A DNA stretch of 31,364 nucleotides, taken from IMG/VR virus record IMGVR_UViG_3300045922_000418, positions 1-31,364 of that record; one strand, 5' to 3'. The translations under genes were made by a program, and so were the position numbers. Positions 30,866 to 31,364 of the stretch are shown here, piece after piece (position 1 is the stretch's first letter; each line of letters starts with the position of its first letter). Source of the DNA: a virus. The notes beneath the pieces were generated by a model, which did no database searches, was not told where the DNA came from, and worked only from the letters and a program-made list of their open reading frames with translations.

Positions 30866-31245
30866 CACTCCCATTCCCGCCATCCGTCAACGGACTGTTT
30901 GGCGGAGGCTCTCAACAAAAAAGATTTCCCAGTAAACAATATAAAGCATGGCTCTCCGGTTTGCCGCGCCTTGCACCCCTTAATATCTCAAATCCATGCC
31001 ATATCCATTATAAGTTTTATTGGCCGGACAATCGCATCAGAGACGGCCAGTCTTATTTTAAGGCCACAACGGACTATCTCGTCAAACAAAAGGTTATTGT
31101 TGACGATAACTGGAAAATTCTCGCAAGCGAATCATGGTCACACGGCGGAGTCGATAAACAAAACCCCAGAGTGGATATAACAATTATGCAGACGCTTGAC
31201 CTTGACCAAGTGCTTCTAAACCCTTGCGCACAACAAAACGCGTAA
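30847..31245 (+). CDS. RusA-like Holliday-junction resolvase
   Basis: This 132-residue protein has the RusA pattern: LPFPPSVNGLFGG at the start, then DNRIRDGQSYFKATTDYL and KQKVIVDDNWK, which hold the acidic residues that bind metal and cut (RusA D70, D72 and D91 equivalents). RusA dimers resolve four-way junctions. In phages it is often the last replication gene, used to clear branches before packaging. The start lies inside the primase end without a clear binding site, so translation is probably coupled. The 3' end enters the repeated 127-base segment and overlaps the leftward RHH-like gene. Confidence 0.85.
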   Translation: MDCYKITLPFPPSVNGLFGGGSQQKRFPSKQYKAWLSGLPRLAPLNISNPCHIHYKFYWPDNRIRDGQSYFKATTDYLVKQKVIVDDNWKILASESWSHGGVDKQNPRVDITIMQTLDLDQVLLNPCAQQNA

Positions 31246-31364
31246 ATTCTGCCCTAGAAGGCCTGAAGTCACCTTCCGTTGTTTTTATAAACGCCGCCTC
31301 AAGTGCCGCATCAAGCTCATCCGTAATGACACAATGCAAAGTCTTAATCATTGGCCGTTTTTTA
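31184..31364 (-). CDS. Ribbon-helix-helix-like small regulator, C-terminal part (continues at base 128)
   Basis: This is the other piece of the gene described at 1-138. Read leftward it covers residues 4-63; only three codons plus the start lie beyond the window end and are supplied by bases 128-138. The stop codon is at 31186-31184. It overlaps the 3' end of the RusA-like gene by 62 bases, tail to tail. Confidence 0.7.
   Translation of the reverse strand, partial: KKRPMIKTLHCVITDELDAALEAAFIKTTEGDFRPSRAEFTRFVVRKGLEALGQGQASA
31238..31364. repeat. Direct terminal repeat, right copy
   Basis: Identical to bases 1-127. See the left copy for interpretation as a circular-assembly overlap. Confidence 0.95.

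Noticed and set aside
1-31364. CRISPR array, tRNA, integrase or attachment site
   Set aside because: No regularly spaced repeats with unique spacers, no cloverleaf with a CCA end and no tyrosine or serine recombinase motif were seen.

Overview
This window is the essentially complete genome of a small tailed phage (podovirus). Its first 127 bases are repeated exactly as its last 127 (1-127 = 31238-31364). Two things make this look like a closed circle of 31,237 bp rather than a linear piece: the repeat length equals a common assembler k-mer, and one small repressor-like gene reads intact only when the two ends are joined. No integrase, tRNA or rRNA gene is visible. The standard bacterial code is used. 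The host cannot be named from the sequence; a Gram-negative host is likely because there is an Rz/Rz1-type spanin pair with a lipoprotein signal.

Region by region: (1) 1-234 is a divergent control region. A ribbon-helix-helix-like gene runs leftward across the circular junction, and two overlapping sigma70-like promoters fire in opposite directions. (2) 235-4362 (+) is a recombination/replication operon: a small coiled-coil protein, a Sak4-like RecA-type ATPase, a DUF669 protein (putative ssDNA-binding), a Cas4/RecB-like PD-(D/E)XK exonuclease and an SF2 helicase. (3) 4365-6604 (+) has its own promoter and carries a DUF6745-type protein with about 50 tandem tetrapeptide repeats, a small companion protein with a GHNHAI motif, and an unknown small gene. 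(4) 6605-6871 is a convergent intergenic region with a strong hairpin. (5) 27534 down to 6872 (-) is the late region, read leftward: small proteins, TerS, an HNH-like protein, TerL, a permuted-papain-like protein, portal, scaffold, major capsid protein, decoration-like protein, tail tube A and B, three ejection proteins (T7 gp14/15/16-like), tail fibre, and a lysis cassette (holin candidate, T7-lysozyme-like amidase, i-spanin/o-spanin). (6) 27535-28627 is a gene-poor, repeat-rich AT/G-tract region, probably the replication origin and rightward control region. (7) 28628-31245 (+) holds a TOPRIM primase/ATPase and a RusA-like Holliday-junction resolvase.

The virion module is T7-like, but no phage RNA polymerase or DNA polymerase gene is present. 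Transcription probably uses host sigma70-type promoters, several of which have good -35/-10 boxes with 17-bp spacing, and replication probably recruits the host polymerase.

The standout is the large terminase gene. An intein interrupts its Walker A motif exactly between G and S of GPVG|SGKS. Inside the intein, on the opposite strand, lies a complete HTH+HNH homing-endonuclease-like gene (25207-25905 +) with its own promoter-like boxes and ribosome binding site. The intein therefore has splicing domains but no in-frame endonuclease; the linker between its splicing blocks is the antisense reading of the HNH gene. I know of no standard description of an antisense-nested intein endonuclease. A second notable point is a tandem duplication upstream of the portal gene that left a recognisable scar of portal coding sequence.
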